This document shows, piece by piece, positions 44,536 through 45,430 of a DNA stretch of 45,430 bases. Each line of letters begins with the position of its first letter. Within the stretch, counting starts at the first letter, position 1. Under the pieces are notes generated by a model. It had not been told where the DNA came from. It made no database searches and saw nothing but the letters and a program-made list of their open reading frames with translations. The position numbers were made by a program, and so were the translations under genes. This DNA comes from Sphingorhabdus sp. (GTDB lineage: Bacteria > Pseudomonadota > Alphaproteobacteria > Sphingomonadales > Sphingomonadaceae): contig NZ_JAAVVZ010000008.1 of assembly GCF_023910635.1 (NCBI RefSeq), positions 1 to 45,430 on the forward strand, given 5' to 3'.

Positions 44536-45279
44536 ATGCCAAAGAAGCTTGATTATCGCGCTGTCTGGACTGACGCGCGGGCTTTGCTTGCGGCGCATAA
44601 AGAGGCGATTGCGGCAATCGCAGGCTTCTTCATTTTCATGTCGGCATGGATTTCGGCATTTCTCGTGCCGCCGCTGATCTTTGAAAATCTGGACAATTCG
44701 AATCAGGCTGTCGTGGAAATCAGCCGCTATTTCGAAGCCAACTGGCGCGTCCTTGTCCCGACGATGTTGGTAAACACATATGGCAGCCTGTCGCTGTACG
44801 TACTGATGTCGGGTCGTCGCTTGGAAAAAGTGGGTGATGCCTTTGGAATCGCAGCAGCATTATTCCTCCCTTATTTGCTGGCTAGCTTGCTCGTTAGCTG
44901 GGCCACCTTGGCTGGATTTTTTCTGCTGATAATACCCGGCCTCTATCTTTCTGGCCGCTTTGCAATATTGCCCGCCGTCGTCACGCAGGATGCTGGCGAT
45001 GGTATAAACAAATCCGTTATCCGGACTTGGCGCGTTACAAGTAATTGCGGTTGGGCGATCCTGTTCTTGATGCTTTTCGTTGCCGTCATAGTGCGCATTT
45101 TCGCCGGTGTGGCCGATGCCGCGATCGTCGCCATTTGCCAGTCGATCGCTGGCGAAGATGGTATCCCGATTGTCGAGTCCGCCGTCAAGGCGCTGTTTGT
45201 TGCTTTGGAGGCTGTGGCCTTCATATTGATGTTAGTCGCCGTCAACCGCCAGCTTTCCGCGCAGACACCTAACCTATAA
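44536..45279 (+). CDS. Multi-pass membrane protein of unknown function
   Basis: A 247-residue inner-membrane protein with five to six hydrophobic helices. The segment LLIIPGLYLSGRFAILPAVV followed by a short Trp-containing loop (VIRTWRVTSNCGW) resembles the membrane domain of YciC-like and glycerophosphodiester-phosphodiesterase-associated proteins. No enzymatic motif. AAGGAG stands before the ATG. It diverges from lipB across 78 bp and overlaps the end of the convergent acetyltransferase by 11 bp. Confidence 0.75.
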   Translation: MPKKLDYRAVWTDARALLAAHKEAIAAIAGFFIFMSAWISAFLVPPLIFENLDNSNQAVVEISRYFEANWRVLVPTMLVNTYGSLSLYVLMSGRRLEKVGDAFGIAAALFLPYLLASLLVSWATLAGFFLLIIPGLYLSGRFAILPAVVTQDAGDGINKSVIRTWRVTSNCGWAILFLMLFVAVIVRIFAGVADAAIVAICQSIAGEDGIPIVESAVKALFVALEAVAFILMLVAVNRQLSAQTPNL

Positions 45280-45430
45280 GCGGGATATGCGGCGCAGCAT
45301 CGCGCGGTATGAGGCCATTAAGGCGTGGATCGGGGAAGGTTTCCAACTGCCGTTGATAGGCGGTGAAACCGGACCTCTGGTAAAAGGCCAGCGCATGGGG
45401 ACCATCAAGCGTGCATGTGTGCACCCACAT
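45269..45430 (-). CDS. GNAT-family N-acetyltransferase (5' partial)
   Basis: Only the last 53 residues are in the window, running in frame off the right edge. The pattern TCTLDGPHALAFYQRSGF, then a Pro-rich end with DPRLNGLIPRDAAPHIP, is that of GNAT acetyltransferases in which LAFYQRSGF is the last acetyl-CoA helix. The ATG at the edge is probably an internal codon. The stop at 45269 lies inside the convergent membrane protein gene. Confidence 0.75.
   Translation of the reverse strand: MWVHTCTLDGPHALAFYQRSGFTAYQRQLETFPDPRLNGLIPRDAAPHIPLIG

Overview
The window looks like chromosomal DNA of an alphaproteobacterium of the order Sphingomonadales. The grounds are the type of proteins encoded (YajC-SecD-SecF, an XRE-like regulator divergent from a DUF6456 protein, a FeuP/FeuQ-type two-component pair, a complex I NDUFS4-like accessory subunit), the gene order Suv3-like helicase / S4-domain protein / FdxA ferredoxin, and short GC-rich palindromic intergenic repeats of a kind common in sphingomonads. 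The genus cannot be fixed from sequence reading alone. Both ends cut genes: a giant surface protein on the left lacks its start, and a GNAT acetyltransferase on the right lacks its start.

Positions 1-9240 look accessory. A 7.8-kb open frame encodes the C-terminal 2590 residues of a type I-secreted, RTX-terminated adhesin made of Ig-like modules and FG-GAP repeats. A 2.1-kb unit is present three times in almost identical form, and each unit carries seven FG-GAP repeats, enough for one complete seven-bladed beta-propeller. A TIGR03032-family protein follows, then a decayed IS630-type transposase fragment and tRNA-Pro(GGG).

Positions 9496-25300 are mostly housekeeping: protein export (yajC-secD-secF), XRE / DUF6456, an ABC-F ATPase, a D-amino-acid transaminase, a SIMPL protein with a PepSY protein and a two-component system, chorismate mutase, a long-chain polyprenyl diphosphate synthase, HrpB helicase, a complex I accessory protein, and a lemA - TPM - TPM - nudix operon read leftwards from 26711.

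Positions 26770-37160 hold a frameshifted C-terminal remnant of a cyclopropane-fatty-acid-synthase-type methyltransferase, a serine hydrolase, a polyamine ABC importer (binding protein, two permeases, ATPase), a two-domain FKBP isomerase, a class III (putrescine-type) aminotransferase, a gamma-glutamyl-GABA-type hydrolase and an isovaleryl-CoA-type dehydrogenase. Import, transamination and gamma-glutamyl hydrolysis together suggest a polyamine-use region.

Positions 37268-45430 hold a ferredoxin reductase-like flavoprotein, the helicase / S4 / ferredoxin set, an old-yellow-enzyme-type oxidoreductase with a small lipoprotein and lipB, a membrane protein and the cut acetyltransferase.

The most notable structures outside ordinary genes are: (1) the triplicated propeller unit; (2) two inverted copies of a 177-bp foldback element with 31-bp terminal inverted repeats and TA target duplications, each inserted in the TA of a TAA stop codon and turning it into TAG; (3) the methyltransferase remnant whose frame was broken by a 14-bp tandem triplication; (4) seven convergent gene pairs whose ends all lie within about 11 bp of each other once the element insertion is discounted.
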